In this document: positions 16,706-25,645 of the stretch, in pieces | How positions within the stretch are numbered: the stretch's first letter is position 1 | How the letters are laid out: each line of letters starts with the position of its first letter | Source of the DNA: Gramella sp. MAR_2010_147 | Lineage (GTDB): Bacteria > Bacteroidota > Bacteroidia > Flavobacteriales > Flavobacteriaceae | DNA: 64,000 nt | NCBI RefSeq assembly: GCF_900105135.1 | Contig: NZ_LT629741.1 | Coordinates: 1,054,001-1,118,000 of the forward strand | Direction: 5' to 3' | Program-made: the position numbers and the translations under genes | Notes under the pieces: generated by a model | What the model saw: only the letters and a program-made list of their open reading frames with translations | What the model was told of the DNA's origin: nothing | The model's database searches: none

Positions 16706-18458
16706 GACAGTAAATATAAATCTTGCCGGCATTTTCTTTCATATAGATGAGGATGCATATGCCAGACTACAGCGTTATCTGGAGGCAATCAGGCATTCCT
16801 TTTCAAACACGCAGGGTCGTGATGAGATCATCTCAGATATCGAGGCTCGTATTGCTGAATTATTCAGTGAAAAAAGGAAAGACGACCGTCAGGTAATCAG
16901 CATCAAAGAAGTTGAAGAAGTCATCACCATTATGGGGCAACCTGAGGATTATATGGTAGATGAAGAAATTTTTGAAGACGAACCTAAACGAACAAAATCT
17001 ACCAAAACGGTTGGGAAACAGTTATTTAGAGATACTGAAAATGGTCATGTGGGAGGTGTTTCTTCTGGACTTGGTCATTATCTTGGAATAGAAGCGATTT
17101 GGGTACGCTTATTATGGGTATTACTCACCATTTTCTCAAGCGGGGCCTTTATCCTTATATATATTGCTTTCTGGATCTTTGTGCCGGAAGCCAAAACCAC
17201 TGCCGATAAATTGGCAATGCGCGGAGAGGAGGTAACCGTCAGCAATATCGAGAAAAAGATACGTGAGGGTTTTCATGATGTTTCAGAGAGTATGAAAAAT
17301 GTAGATTATGGTAAATACGGTAAAAAAGCCAGCGCCGGAGCTACCTCAGCTGCTACAACCCTTGGTGATATCATCAAGTTCTGTCTGAAACTATTTGTAA
17401 AGTTCATTGGAATTCTATTATTACTAATCGCAGGAACCACTTTAATTGGCTTATTTGTTGGTTTATTCGCCGTAGGAACATTTGGAATTGTAGAGGCTCC
17501 ATGGACAGATTATATAGACATGGTGAACAGCGGGGCTCCAATTTGGGTAATTTCATTACTTGCTTTTTTTGCCGTTGGGATTCCATTTTTCTTCATGTTC
17601 GTATTAGGCTTGAAAATTCTGGTAAAGAACCTGAGATCTATAGGACGAATTGCATTATTAACCCTGCTTGGAGTTTGGCTAATCTCTATTATTGGTTTGA
17701 CCATTATAGGTATAAGCCAGGCGACCAACAGAGCTTTTGATGGAGAAACAGCTACTACAGAGAAACTTAATATTACTCCACAGGATACGCTTTTCCTGAG
17801 AATGCGAAGTAATCCCGAGTATTCCAGTAGTATACATAGAGATTCAGACTTTAGAGTGAAGTACGATGAAAACAATAACCGAATCTTATACGGTAGAGAT
17901 ATTAGGTTAATTGTAAAGTCAACTAAAGACTCTGTAGGTTCTATAAAGATCGAAAAATCTGCTGAAGGGAAAAACTTCAGGGATGCTAAAGAGAGAGCTG
18001 AGAATATTAATTATTCCACCAGTTTAATAGGAAACGAGCTCTTACTAGATGGTTATTTAACCTCAGACTCAAAATATGGTTACCGTGATCAGGAAGTACA
18101 GGTGACACTGTTTCTTCCTGAAGGAACCACACTTTATGCAGATGATAACACCTACTCATTTCACAGTAATCAGGAATATTACGGAGATATCTTAGAAAAT
18201 GGACAGGAAGGACACTTTCTGAAAATTATTGATGGAGAAACCATTTGTGAAGATTGTCCTGCAGATACCTGGGATAGTGATGACGATACCTGGGATGAGG
18301 ATGAAAACGACTGGAATACGTCAGATGATTTTAACGGTAGAATAAACGTTAATGGGGAAGAAATGAATATCCGTATAAATGAGGAAGGTATAGAAGTGAA
18401 CGATAATAAGGTAAAACGTATAAAGATAGACAGTAACGGAATTGAGATAAACAACTAA
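16698..18458 (+). CDS. PspC-domain membrane protein
   Basis: A 586-residue protein. Its N-terminal region (residues 1-100: NINLAGIFFHIDEDAYARLQ, then GRDEIISDIEARIAELF) is typical of flavobacterial PspC proteins. The PspC domain follows near 108-175 (VGGVSSGLGHYLGIEAIWVRLLW), then further membrane helices between 225 and 340. The C-terminal half is soluble and includes a run very rich in Asp, Glu and Trp near 520-555 (WDSDDDTWDEDENDW). A role in envelope-stress response is inferred from the domain. Confidence 0.92.
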   Translation: MNKTVNINLAGIFFHIDEDAYARLQRYLEAIRHSFSNTQGRDEIISDIEARIAELFSEKRKDDRQVISIKEVEEVITIMGQPEDYMVDEEIFEDEPKRTKSTKTVGKQLFRDTENGHVGGVSSGLGHYLGIEAIWVRLLWVLLTIFSSGAFILIYIAFWIFVPEAKTTADKLAMRGEEVTVSNIEKKIREGFHDVSESMKNVDYGKYGKKASAGATSAATTLGDIIKFCLKLFVKFIGILLLLIAGTTLIGLFVGLFAVGTFGIVEAPWTDYIDMVNSGAPIWVISLLAFFAVGIPFFFMFVLGLKILVKNLRSIGRIALLTLLGVWLISIIGLTIIGISQATNRAFDGETATTEKLNITPQDTLFLRMRSNPEYSSSIHRDSDFRVKYDENNNRILYGRDIRLIVKSTKDSVGSIKIEKSAEGKNFRDAKERAENINYSTSLIGNELLLDGYLTSDSKYGYRDQEVQVTLFLPEGTTLYADDNTYSFHSNQEYYGDILENGQEGHFLKIIDGETICEDCPADTWDSDDDTWDEDENDWNTSDDFNGRINVNGEEMNIRINEEGIEVNDNKVKRIKIDSNGIEINN

Positions 18459-18460
18459 TC

Positions 18461-18616
18461 ATGAGTACGCTAATCAACCTGGTAATAAGTTTCATCATGG
18501 GTGTTCTATTTGGACACCAAATGGAAGAACCTAAAACCGCTCATATCGAGTTAAAAAAACAATCTATTGAGATCTTTCAGCAACTCGAATCCAGGCAACA
18601 AATTCTGGAATGCTGA
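18461..18616 (+). CDS. Small membrane-anchored protein at the end of the PspC operon (51 aa)
   Basis: A 51-residue frame starts 2 bp after the PspC stop. It has one hydrophobic segment (LINLVISFIMGVLFG) followed by a charged helical tail (IELKKQSIEIFQQLESRQQ). The tight spacing and a strong terminator right after its stop support a real gene. Function unknown; it could modulate the PspC protein. Confidence 0.65.
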   Translation: MSTLINLVISFIMGVLFGHQMEEPKTAHIELKKQSIEIFQQLESRQQILEC

Positions 18617-18631
18617 TCCTTTAAAGAATAA

Positions 18632-18656
18632 AGGCCTCCAATCGGAGGCTTTTTCT
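18632..18656 (+). terminator. Rho-independent terminator of the PspC operon
   Basis: GCCTCC (18634-18639) pairs with GGAGGC (18644-18649), followed by five or more T residues. Confidence 0.85.
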
Positions 18657-18683
18657 ATATTTGATAAATTATAAAATTGATAT

Positions 18684-19526
18684 ATGATAAAAAAATTACC
18701 TTTAATTCTACTCGTGGTATTATTTTCCTGTAAAGCTCAGGACAAAGTGAAAGGAAGTAGAAATGTAAAAACCGAACAGCATAATCTTACATCCTTCCAC
18801 TCTATTCAGGCGAAAGGAGAATTTCAAATCGGAATTTTAAAAGGATCCAGGCCATTGATAGAGATCAAAGCAGATGATAACATTCATGATCTTATTCAAA
18901 CCGAAGTTATAGACGGCATTCTTTATATAAAACCTATCAAAGAATTAAGCAGGACAAAATCGCAGGAGTTGAAAATTACATTTTCAGATACTTTGAAAAA
19001 TATTCTTATTTCGGGAAAAGTAGAACTGGAATCATTGCAAGACCTGTATGTTGGAGATTTTCAATTAGAAACAAGACAGGATTCCAAAGCTTTTCTCACC
19101 TTAACAGCCGGGACTTTTAATTTGGTTCAGAACGATGATTCAAAAACTGAACTGAACCTTACCGCTTCAGAGGTAGTTTATCAATTAAACCAGTCTTCAA
19201 AAGTAGAAGCTCTTGTAAATACGCCCTCTTTCAAAGTTGATATCTACGAAAAAGCTTCCGCCAGAATAGATGGTGAAATCCAGGAATTCATTATTAGAGC
19301 CGATCAATCTTCAAAATTTGACGGTGAGAACTTAACTTCTATAAAAACCAATGTGCTAGCGCAGGGAAATTCTGAAATAAAATTAAATGTTACTGATAGC
19401 CTCGAGGTAAGAGCCAATGGCAAAAGTGATATTGAAGTTTTTAATAATCCAAAGATCGACCTAATCGAGTTTAAAGATGAAGCGGTGATCTCCAAAAAAG
19501 AATTTAGTAAAGGGCTGTTTAAATAG
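18684..19526 (+). CDS. GIN-domain (DUF2807) lipoprotein
   Basis: A 280-residue protein with a lipoprotein signal (LILLVVLFSC, Cys16) and a head GIN domain: HNLTSFHSIQAKGEFQIGI, then repeated strands with alternating Ser/Asp/Lys as in a right-handed beta helix (SGKVELESL, DSKAFLTLTAGTF, QSSKVEALV, GNSEIKLNV). It is probably outer-membrane anchored. This family commonly follows PspC genes in Bacteroidota. Role unknown, perhaps a surface scaffold. Confidence 0.87.
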   Translation: MIKKLPLILLVVLFSCKAQDKVKGSRNVKTEQHNLTSFHSIQAKGEFQIGILKGSRPLIEIKADDNIHDLIQTEVIDGILYIKPIKELSRTKSQELKITFSDTLKNILISGKVELESLQDLYVGDFQLETRQDSKAFLTLTAGTFNLVQNDDSKTELNLTASEVVYQLNQSSKVEALVNTPSFKVDIYEKASARIDGEIQEFIIRADQSSKFDGENLTSIKTNVLAQGNSEIKLNVTDSLEVRANGKSDIEVFNNPKIDLIEFKDEAVISKKEFSKGLFK

Positions 19527-19605
19527 TCTAACTGCTAAAGTTTTCAAAATAAAATTATGATCATTGCCGAATTAGCTAGTTTTACCTGAAATTAAATCAA
19601 CGGAT

Positions 19606-19905
19606 ATGAAATATTTATTTAAAAGTGGTTTATTACTATTAGCGTTTTCAGTAAGTCTTGTTTCCTGTAGAAATGAAGATGATGATAGCGAAAAGACCGA
19701 AGTTGAAAGACTTATGGCCGACCCAAATAATAAAGTGGAAGTAAAGGATGGAGGTGATAAAATCAAGATTGAAACCGCAGACGGCGATGAAATCAAGATC
19801 AAAAAAGATGAAGGTGAATACAAGAAGAAAGTAGACAGAGCTGATGGCAGCGAAACTAAAGTTAAAGTAGATGACGGTGAGGTAAAAGTAAAGACAGATA
19901 ACTAA
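19606..19905 (+). CDS. Small acidic/lysine-rich lipoprotein with short repeats
   Basis: A 99-residue protein with a signal ending in a lipobox-like VSLVSC (Cys21). The mature part is nearly all D, E, K, V and G and contains imperfect repeats of the form DG-x-x-(I/V)-K-(I/V)-K (DGDEIKIKKDEGE, DGSETKVKVDDGEVKVKTD). Such low-complexity beta-like repeats are known from small hypothetical envelope proteins of flavobacteria. Function unknown. Confidence 0.72.
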   Translation: MKYLFKSGLLLLAFSVSLVSCRNEDDDSEKTEVERLMADPNNKVEVKDGGDKIKIETADGDEIKIKKDEGEYKKKVDRADGSETKVKVDDGEVKVKTDN

Positions 19906-19994
19906 AACTGTTATGTCATTCTGAATTTTTTTTAGCTTTTCTCAAGGATCCAGAAATATACTTTTGGTGACAATGACTAAAACTTTTAAAGCAT

Positions 19995-20022
19995 AAAAAA
20001 TCCCGCGAGTGCGGGATTTTTC
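19995..20022. terminator. Bidirectional terminator between the small lipoprotein gene and trxB
   Basis: A GC-rich perfect stem (TCCCGC at 20001-20006 with GCGGGA at 20011-20016) flanked by A and T runs, placed between convergent genes. Confidence 0.9.
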
Positions 20023-20039
20023 AATTAATGATCAAACTT

Positions 20040-21032
20040 CTAGACTGTTTCAGGTCTGGTTTGAGGTCTCTGAATATCTTCTTCAGTTTCTATTTCAGCA
20101 AGATAACGCTCTGCATCCAAAGCTGCCATGCAACCTGTTCCTGCAGCAGTAACCGCCTGTCTATAGATCTTATCCTGAACATCTCCAGACGCAAAAACTC
20201 CTGGAATATTAGTTTTAGTAGATTTAGCTTGAGTAATAACATACCCGGTATCGTCCATATCTAACCAGTCTTTAAAAATATCGGTATTTGGTTTATGACC
20301 AATGGCAACAAAGAATCCGGTAATTGGAATTTCTTCTTTCTCCCCCGTCTGGTTATTCACCATACGTAAGCCTTCCACCACTTGTTCACCAAGAATCTCA
20401 TCAACTTCAGTATTATACCTAAGGTCTATATTTTTAGTGTTTTCTACTCTATGCTGCATGGCTTTTGAAGCTTTCATATAGTCCTTACGAACCAGCATAG
20501 TCACTTTTTTACAGATATTGGCAAGATAGGTAGCTTCTTCTGCAGCGGTATCTCCCCCACCAACAATTGCCACATCCTGACCTTTATAGAAGAAACCGTC
20601 ACAAACAGCACATGCAGAAACGCCTCCGCCTCTCAATTTCTGTTCGCTTGGTAAGCCTAAATATTTTGCAGTAGCTCCGGTAGATATGATTACAGACTCA
20701 GCTTCTATCCATTTATTATTATCTACACAGGCCTTATGGATCCCACCAACTTCTCTGGAGAATTCAACCTCAGTGATCATCCCTATTCTTACTTCAGTTC
20801 CAAACCTCTCGGCCTGCTCCTGAAGATCCATCATCATCTTGGGACCATCAATACCTTGAGGATAACCAGGGAAGTTATCTACTTCAGTTGTTGTAGTTAA
20901 CTGCCCTCCAGGTTCCATTCCTGTATACATCAAAGGTTTAAGATCAGCACGGGAAGCATATATGGCTGCGGTATATCCCGCAGGTCCCGAACCTATAATT
21001 AAACATTTTACTCTTTCTATTTTTTCATTCAT
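20040..21032 (-). CDS. trxB: Thioredoxin reductase
   Basis: A 330-residue low-molecular-weight thioredoxin reductase that reduces thioredoxin with NADPH in the cytosol. FAD-binding GSGPAGYTAAIYAS is at residues 15-28. The redox pair CAVC is at 141-144 inside the GVSACAVCDG block. NADPH-binding GGGDTAAEEATYLA is near 166-180 and the final FAD contact FASGDVQD is near 287. The C-terminus has a polar tail. It is convergent with the small lipoprotein gene and stands alone. Confidence 0.97.
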   Translation of the reverse strand: MNEKIERVKCLIIGSGPAGYTAAIYASRADLKPLMYTGMEPGGQLTTTTEVDNFPGYPQGIDGPKMMMDLQEQAERFGTEVRIGMITEVEFSREVGGIHKACVDNNKWIEAESVIISTGATAKYLGLPSEQKLRGGGVSACAVCDGFFYKGQDVAIVGGGDTAAEEATYLANICKKVTMLVRKDYMKASKAMQHRVENTKNIDLRYNTEVDEILGEQVVEGLRMVNNQTGEKEEIPITGFFVAIGHKPNTDIFKDWLDMDDTGYVITQAKSTKTNIPGVFASGDVQDKIYRQAVTAAGTGCMAALDAERYLAEIETEEDIQRPQTRPETV

Positions 21033-21175
21033 TGTCCTTAATTTTCACTTGGTATAAAAGTAGGTAGTTTGGTTTAAAACTTACACCTATTGTTATCAAT
21101 ATCCTCTATTTGTTAATAAACCAAAAAATAAAGTCGGAAATCTGGCCGGCTTTCAACAAATTTAAAAGATAAAAT

Positions 21176-21183
21176 TACCTTTG
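21176..21183 (+). promoter_or_regulatory. -7 promoter element giving a likely leaderless transcript
   Basis: TACCTTTG matches TAnnTTTG and ends 6 bp before ATG 21190. Transcription would start at or next to the start codon, so the mRNA is predicted to have almost no leader. The position also rules out the upstream TTG (21181) as the start. Confidence 0.65.
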
Positions 21184-21189
21184 CCAAGT

Positions 21190-21828
21190 ATGGAATTAAG
21201 TTTGTTTACTATACTGGATATTCTGGGAACCATTGCATTTGCCATTTCCGGAGCGCTTTCTGCGATGAACCGCAGACTGGATCTCTTTGGAATTTTTATT
21301 ATTGCCTTTGTTACTGCGATTGGCGGTGGAACCGTTCGTGATATTCTTATAGGGAGCACACCGGTAATGTGGATGGAGAATATCATTTATATCTATCTCA
21401 TTGGAGCTGTAACTATACTGGCCATTATCTTCCGTAATAAATTGAATTATCTTAAAAAATCCCTTTTCTTATTTGATACTATTGGTCTTGGGGTCTTCAC
21501 CATTACTGGGGTTGAAACCGGAATACAAAATAATCTCGACCCTATAGTCTCTGTAGCTCTTGGCGCTATGACGGGAACTTTTGGAGGTGTGATACGTGAT
21601 ATTCTATGTAATGAAATTCCTGTTATTTTTAGAAAGGAAATTTACGCCACTGCATGTTTAATTGGTGCCCTTGCTTATGTGACGCTTTACGATCTTGGTA
21701 TGGATGCAGATATAATTTATATCGTGACTTCTCTCACGGTTATCAGTATCAGGCTTATCGTAGTGAAATATCATATCACCCTACCCTCGTTCTACCCAAC
21801 TTCTCCAAAAAGCTCAAAAATCAGGTAA
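21190..21828 (+). CDS. UPF0126 / TRIC family membrane protein (putative glycine or cation transporter)
   Basis: A 212-residue protein with two repeats of three membrane helices each, the family hallmark: GTIAFAISGALSAMNRRLDLFGI with GGGTVRDILIG in the first half, and GVFTITGVETGI with GTFGGVIRDILCNEIP in the second. Bacterial members include the YicG/YadS glycine transporters and TRIC-type cation channels; the sequence alone does not decide between them. The start is ATG 21190 because the promoter element overlaps the earlier TTG. Confidence 0.9.
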   Translation: MELSLFTILDILGTIAFAISGALSAMNRRLDLFGIFIIAFVTAIGGGTVRDILIGSTPVMWMENIIYIYLIGAVTILAIIFRNKLNYLKKSLFLFDTIGLGVFTITGVETGIQNNLDPIVSVALGAMTGTFGGVIRDILCNEIPVIFRKEIYATACLIGALAYVTLYDLGMDADIIYIVTSLTVISIRLIVVKYHITLPSFYPTSPKSSKIR

Positions 21829-21890
21829 AACACCACTACTTGTCTTGTTACCAATAGTTTAAGTATATTTATAGTAATTAAATTTACTCG

Positions 21891-22601
21891 ATGTATAAAC
21901 AGGCAAAAATTATTATTGTTGAAAATGATATTCCTATGGCTGCAAAATTATCTTTACAGCTAAATAAATTGGGATACCATATATCTGGAATCTTTTCCAG
22001 AGCAACAGACGCCTTGAATTACATAGAGCAGGAAGTGCCAGATGTTATTCTTCTTGAAAATCAATTAAAGGGGCAGCTAAACGGTATAGAATCTAACTCC
22101 AACCCAATAGATCAATTTTCGCCTGTAGTGTATTTCAATAAAAATAAAACCGAAACGCTCCAGAATTTTCTTTCAGGTAAACTTAAAAATCGAAAAGAGA
22201 TTTTAAAAAAAGAGATTGCCCAATCTCTAGAACATTTTAGAACGAAAAATAGAAAAAAGAACAGAAAAAAATTAACACAATCCATACTAAAGGACAGAAT
22301 ATTTGTTCGGCATCATGATAGAATGGTCAAAATCTCTCTCGAGGATATTCATTATATAGAGGCTGACAGGAATTACTGTAAAGTCTACGCTAAAAATAAA
22401 AAATTTCTGCTGGTTTCTACCTTAAAAGAAGTGAACGATAAGCTAAGGAACAAGCATTTTCTAAGAATACATCGTTCTTACATTGTTAACATTTCGCATA
22501 TCGATGAAATTGGCGGAAATCACGTGGTGATCTCCTCCCATTCACTTCCGTTAAGTAAAAATATGAGGCCCGAGCTTTTTAAACATTTGCAGGTTATATA
22601 A
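21891..22601 (+). CDS. LytTR-type regulator with a degenerate receiver domain
   Basis: A 236-residue protein. Residues 1-100 resemble a response-regulator receiver (KIIIVENDIPMAAKLSLQL), but the phosphoacceptor position reads PDVILLENQL, with Glu56 where Asp is expected, and the region after it is shortened. A basic linker (RTKNRKKNRKK) leads to an intact LytTR DNA-binding domain (residues 140-236; LEDIHYIEADRNYCKVYAK, FLRIHRSYIVNISHID). It is probably a phosphorylation-independent transcription factor. No sensor kinase gene is adjacent. Confidence 0.88.
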   Translation: MYKQAKIIIVENDIPMAAKLSLQLNKLGYHISGIFSRATDALNYIEQEVPDVILLENQLKGQLNGIESNSNPIDQFSPVVYFNKNKTETLQNFLSGKLKNRKEILKKEIAQSLEHFRTKNRKKNRKKLTQSILKDRIFVRHHDRMVKISLEDIHYIEADRNYCKVYAKNKKFLLVSTLKEVNDKLRNKHFLRIHRSYIVNISHIDEIGGNHVVISSHSLPLSKNMRPELFKHLQVI

Positions 22602-22765
22602 TTTTCTTATCCTTCAATTTTTTTTCAGTTCTACAGCGAATTAAAAGTCCCTGATAAATATTTCTATCACTTCGGAAAATTTTTAAGCAGGCTCGTCCTA
22701 TATCCCGTTTTCATAACGAGGTTACTTCCTAAATTCAGTAAAAATTAACCAAAAAATTACACCCG

Positions 22766-23530
22766 ATGAATTCAATTAAAACAAATTGCGTCTCCCTTAT
22801 GCTCATTTTTTTGATCAGCATGTTAACCAGGGCCCAGGACGATCGCTATCAAATGTACGTGGTTCATGAAGATCACGTAAAAGAAGGCATGATGGATAAA
22901 CATCAGGAAAACGATAGGAATTTGTTAAAAGCGGCAAAAGAGCATCAAATGAAAGATATGAGCTGGCTCACTTTTGTGGCAGACGATAATCGCGTCATGT
23001 ATCTTTCTCCAATAAAAAGTATGGCTGAGCTGGATAAAAATCCGTTTGAAGATCTACAAAAGAAAATGGGCAAAGAAGCTTTTGATAATTTATTTAATAG
23101 TTACAACGGTACTTATTCTAAACACGGAGATTATATTCTCCGGATGGATAATGAACTTTCTTATATGCCTAACGGAATGACTACCACTCCCCAGGATGAG
23201 AACTATAGAGAACTTCACTTTTATCATATTCCACCCGGAAATTCTAAGAAAGCTGAAGAATATGCCAGATCAGTAAAAGAAATGTATACCAATAAGAATT
23301 CTAAAGTTCACTACAGGCTTTACAAAAGCGGATTTGGAAATATGGGATCCTACTATATGGTTGCCGTCTCTGCTAAAAGTGCAGAAGATATGGAGCAGAA
23401 AAGGAATGAAAATATGCAGTTGCTTGGAGAAGAAGGAAAAAAGATGTTTGAAGATCTAAAAAATGATTTTTCAGACCAGGAAGTGGTTACAGGTTATATA
23501 AAACCAGAACTATCTTATCTAAACAATTAA
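22766..23530 (+). CDS. Secreted protein of unknown function (first copy of a duplicated pair)
   Basis: A 254-residue protein with a signal peptide (LMLIFLISMLTRAQ). The mature part shares many blocks with the product of 24065-24853: VHEDxV, a middle NxxxxxHGDY, LSYMPxGxTTxxPxxxYR, KSKxHYRxYKSGFGNxGxYYxxxxSAK and LLGEEGxxxF. The motif spacing suggests two ferredoxin-like (dimeric alpha/beta barrel) halves, but I do not recognise the family. It is followed after 10 bp by an NTF2-like gene, and this gene pair is repeated next door. Confidence 0.75.
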   Translation: MNSIKTNCVSLMLIFLISMLTRAQDDRYQMYVVHEDHVKEGMMDKHQENDRNLLKAAKEHQMKDMSWLTFVADDNRVMYLSPIKSMAELDKNPFEDLQKKMGKEAFDNLFNSYNGTYSKHGDYILRMDNELSYMPNGMTTTPQDENYRELHFYHIPPGNSKKAEEYARSVKEMYTNKNSKVHYRLYKSGFGNMGSYYMVAVSAKSAEDMEQKRNENMQLLGEEGKKMFEDLKNDFSDQEVVTGYIKPELSYLNN

Positions 23531-23540
23531 ACGGTACCAC

Positions 23541-23975
23541 ATGAGAAATTTAATCTTAATTGTATTCAGCATGGTATTCGTTACCAGCACCTTTCTTGCT
23601 CAGTCTTCCAATCAGGATCTAAACAATTTGAGAGAATCCTATATTAAAGCGCTAAAGAATTCAGATACCAATGCCATTTTAAAAGTCTATTCCAAAGATG
23701 CCACCATACATCACGTTGATGGTACTATGCTTACAGGAGCTAAAGAAATAAAAGCTTTTTACGATGAATTCTTCAAATCCTCAAAAGCAAGTATTCAATT
23801 TGAAAATATATCTGAAGATGAACTTACACAAGATGTAATGTTTTACCACGATAAAGTGTTCTTGCGTATTGAGGGTGAAGAAGAAATACGAAACATTGAA
23901 GTAGTTAATATCGCTAAAAAACTTGATGGCAAATGGAGAGTCATTAAAAGCTATCGATGGCCAAAGCCAAAATAG
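23541..23975 (+). CDS. Secreted NTF2-like (SnoaL/DUF4440) protein
   Basis: A 144-residue protein with a signal peptide (LIVFSMVFVTSTFLAQ) and an NTF2-like cone fold: LRESYIKALKNSDTNAILKVYSKDATIHHVDG, then TGAKEIKAFYDEFFKS, and a C-terminal WRVIKSYRWP. The fold binds small hydrophobic molecules or acts as a scaffold; no catalytic residues can be assigned. It lies 10 bp after the previous secreted protein and is probably cotranscribed with it. Confidence 0.8.
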   Translation: MRNLILIVFSMVFVTSTFLAQSSNQDLNNLRESYIKALKNSDTNAILKVYSKDATIHHVDGTMLTGAKEIKAFYDEFFKSSKASIQFENISEDELTQDVMFYHDKVFLRIEGEEEIRNIEVVNIAKKLDGKWRVIKSYRWPKPK

Positions 23976-24064
23976 ATCTACCTTAAAATGAAAAATAGTA
24001 ACCAATTTCTTCATTTCTTACCTACACTGCTTAGTTAACTATCAATAACTCTAAAAACTTTATT

Positions 24065-24853
24065 ATGCAATTAAAAAGTAAGATTACCAGTATTATACTC
24101 TGTTTCATTCTAGCGATAACTGCAGCAGCTCAGGAAGAAAAGAACAGAGCATTCTGGGTACACGAGGACCAGGTAAAACCATCTATGATGATGGAATATG
24201 AAAAGGCATCCAAAGATCTCGTTTCAGCATGCAAGGATAATAATGTTAAGGATATACAGTGGTCTGTTGCATCGATGGATGATGGCACCTATTTGTCTAT
24301 TACTCCAATTGAGAATCTCAGTGATATTCAGGATATGGATTTTAATGATCTGAAAGAAAAGGTGGGAGAAGAGTCATTTAATAAAATGTTTGAGAATTTT
24401 AATAAATGTTATGATAACCATGGAGATTACGTGACCATTTTAGTTCCATCCCTTTCTTATATGCCAGATGGTCTAACCACCAACACCCCGGGACAGGATT
24501 ATCGTGTTTGGCATAGAATGGATGTTTCCCCGGCGAATATGCAAAAACTCCAGGCTAAAATGAAAGAGTTGAAGAGCCTGTTCGCTTCTAAAAAATCTAA
24601 AATGCACTATCGCATCTATAAAAGTGGATTTGGTAATGTGGGTGACTATTATGTAGCTGTTATTTCAGCTAAAGATGCTATGGATTATGATACCAAAAGC
24701 GTGGAAAATGATAAGTTATTAGGGGAAGAGGGTCAGAAACTATTTAGCGATATGTTCAATTATGTAGATGCTTATAGTGTAAAGCGTGGTGGCATGAGAC
24801 CAGATCTTAGCTATTCAGCAGTTAATGAAATTGCAAATACTTCTAAAGAATAA
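24065..24853 (+). CDS. Secreted protein of unknown function (second copy of the duplicated pair)
   Basis: A 262-residue paralogue of the product of 22766-23530, with signal peptide IILCFILAITAAAQ. It keeps the same ordered blocks (FWVHEDQVKPSMM, NHGDYV, LSYMPDGLTTNTPGQDYRVWH, KSKMHYRIYKSGFGNVGDYYVAVISAKDA, LLGEEGQKLF, RPDLSYS). It is followed by its own NTF2-like gene after 5 bp, so the two-gene unit has been duplicated in tandem and has diverged. Function unknown. Confidence 0.75.
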   Translation: MQLKSKITSIILCFILAITAAAQEEKNRAFWVHEDQVKPSMMMEYEKASKDLVSACKDNNVKDIQWSVASMDDGTYLSITPIENLSDIQDMDFNDLKEKVGEESFNKMFENFNKCYDNHGDYVTILVPSLSYMPDGLTTNTPGQDYRVWHRMDVSPANMQKLQAKMKELKSLFASKKSKMHYRIYKSGFGNVGDYYVAVISAKDAMDYDTKSVENDKLLGEEGQKLFSDMFNYVDAYSVKRGGMRPDLSYSAVNEIANTSKE

Positions 24854-24858
24854 TTATT

Positions 24859-25395
24859 ATGAAAAATTTCTGGTTCATATTCTTCATCGCTTTTATGATC
24901 ATATCCTGTAGTGATGTGAAAAAGCATGACGATAAAGTAAGGTATACTCAAAATTCTGAGGAAATTAATACCATGAAGGCAGCTTTTGATGATTATGAAA
25001 AATCAAACTGGAATGCCATGAAAAAGCATTATGCTGATACTGCTCAAATATTTCACAATAGTAAAGACGGAAAAAAGATCGACGAAATTGTCCAGAGTCA
25101 CAAGGAAGAATTATCTGCGCTTTCAAGTTACGGTTTTGTAGATGCTGAGGATGAATATGAAATGGTACTTACAGATAATGGTGATACCTGGGTAAATTTT
25201 TGGGGGGACTGGCAAGCTACTCTTTCTGGCTCCAATGAAGAGGTTACAATTCCGATACATTTAACGGCTCAATTTATAGATGGTAAAATTGTAAGGGAAC
25301 ATGCATATTGGGATAATGCCATTATGATGATGGCTATGCAACAAATAGACACCAACAGTGCTAAACAGGATTCTATTAGTGCTCCGTCCAACTAA
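24859..25395 (+). CDS. NTF2-like (SnoaL) lipoprotein
   Basis: A 178-residue protein with a lipoprotein signal (FFIAFMIISC, Cys17) and an NTF2-like domain (MKAAFDDYEKSNWNAMKKHYADTAQIFHNSKDG, later TWVNFWGDWQATLSG and VREHAYWDNAIMM). It is the second NTF2-like member of the duplicated block, but it is lipidated while the first copy is soluble, a difference in cell location. It lies 5 bp after the upstream gene. Confidence 0.8.
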   Translation: MKNFWFIFFIAFMIISCSDVKKHDDKVRYTQNSEEINTMKAAFDDYEKSNWNAMKKHYADTAQIFHNSKDGKKIDEIVQSHKEELSALSSYGFVDAEDEYEMVLTDNGDTWVNFWGDWQATLSGSNEEVTIPIHLTAQFIDGKIVREHAYWDNAIMMMAMQQIDTNSAKQDSISAPSN

Positions 25396-25645
25396 ATTCT
25401 ATTTATTAAAGTAGTTGAGATTACGGAAAGTTTTAGAGTTATAAAAAATTTACTGGATAATGGTTACACAATTAAAGTCTCTCTGGCCAATTTATCCAAA
25501 AGCGATTGATATGAATATATCTAAACTGAATGGTATAAATAATAATACTCCTCTAAACAAGATATAAGCATAGATTAAATTCAAAAGTCTTCTAGTAAAA
25601 CTATGGAAAATTTAGTCGGTCTTAAATAACTAATTATTAAACATT

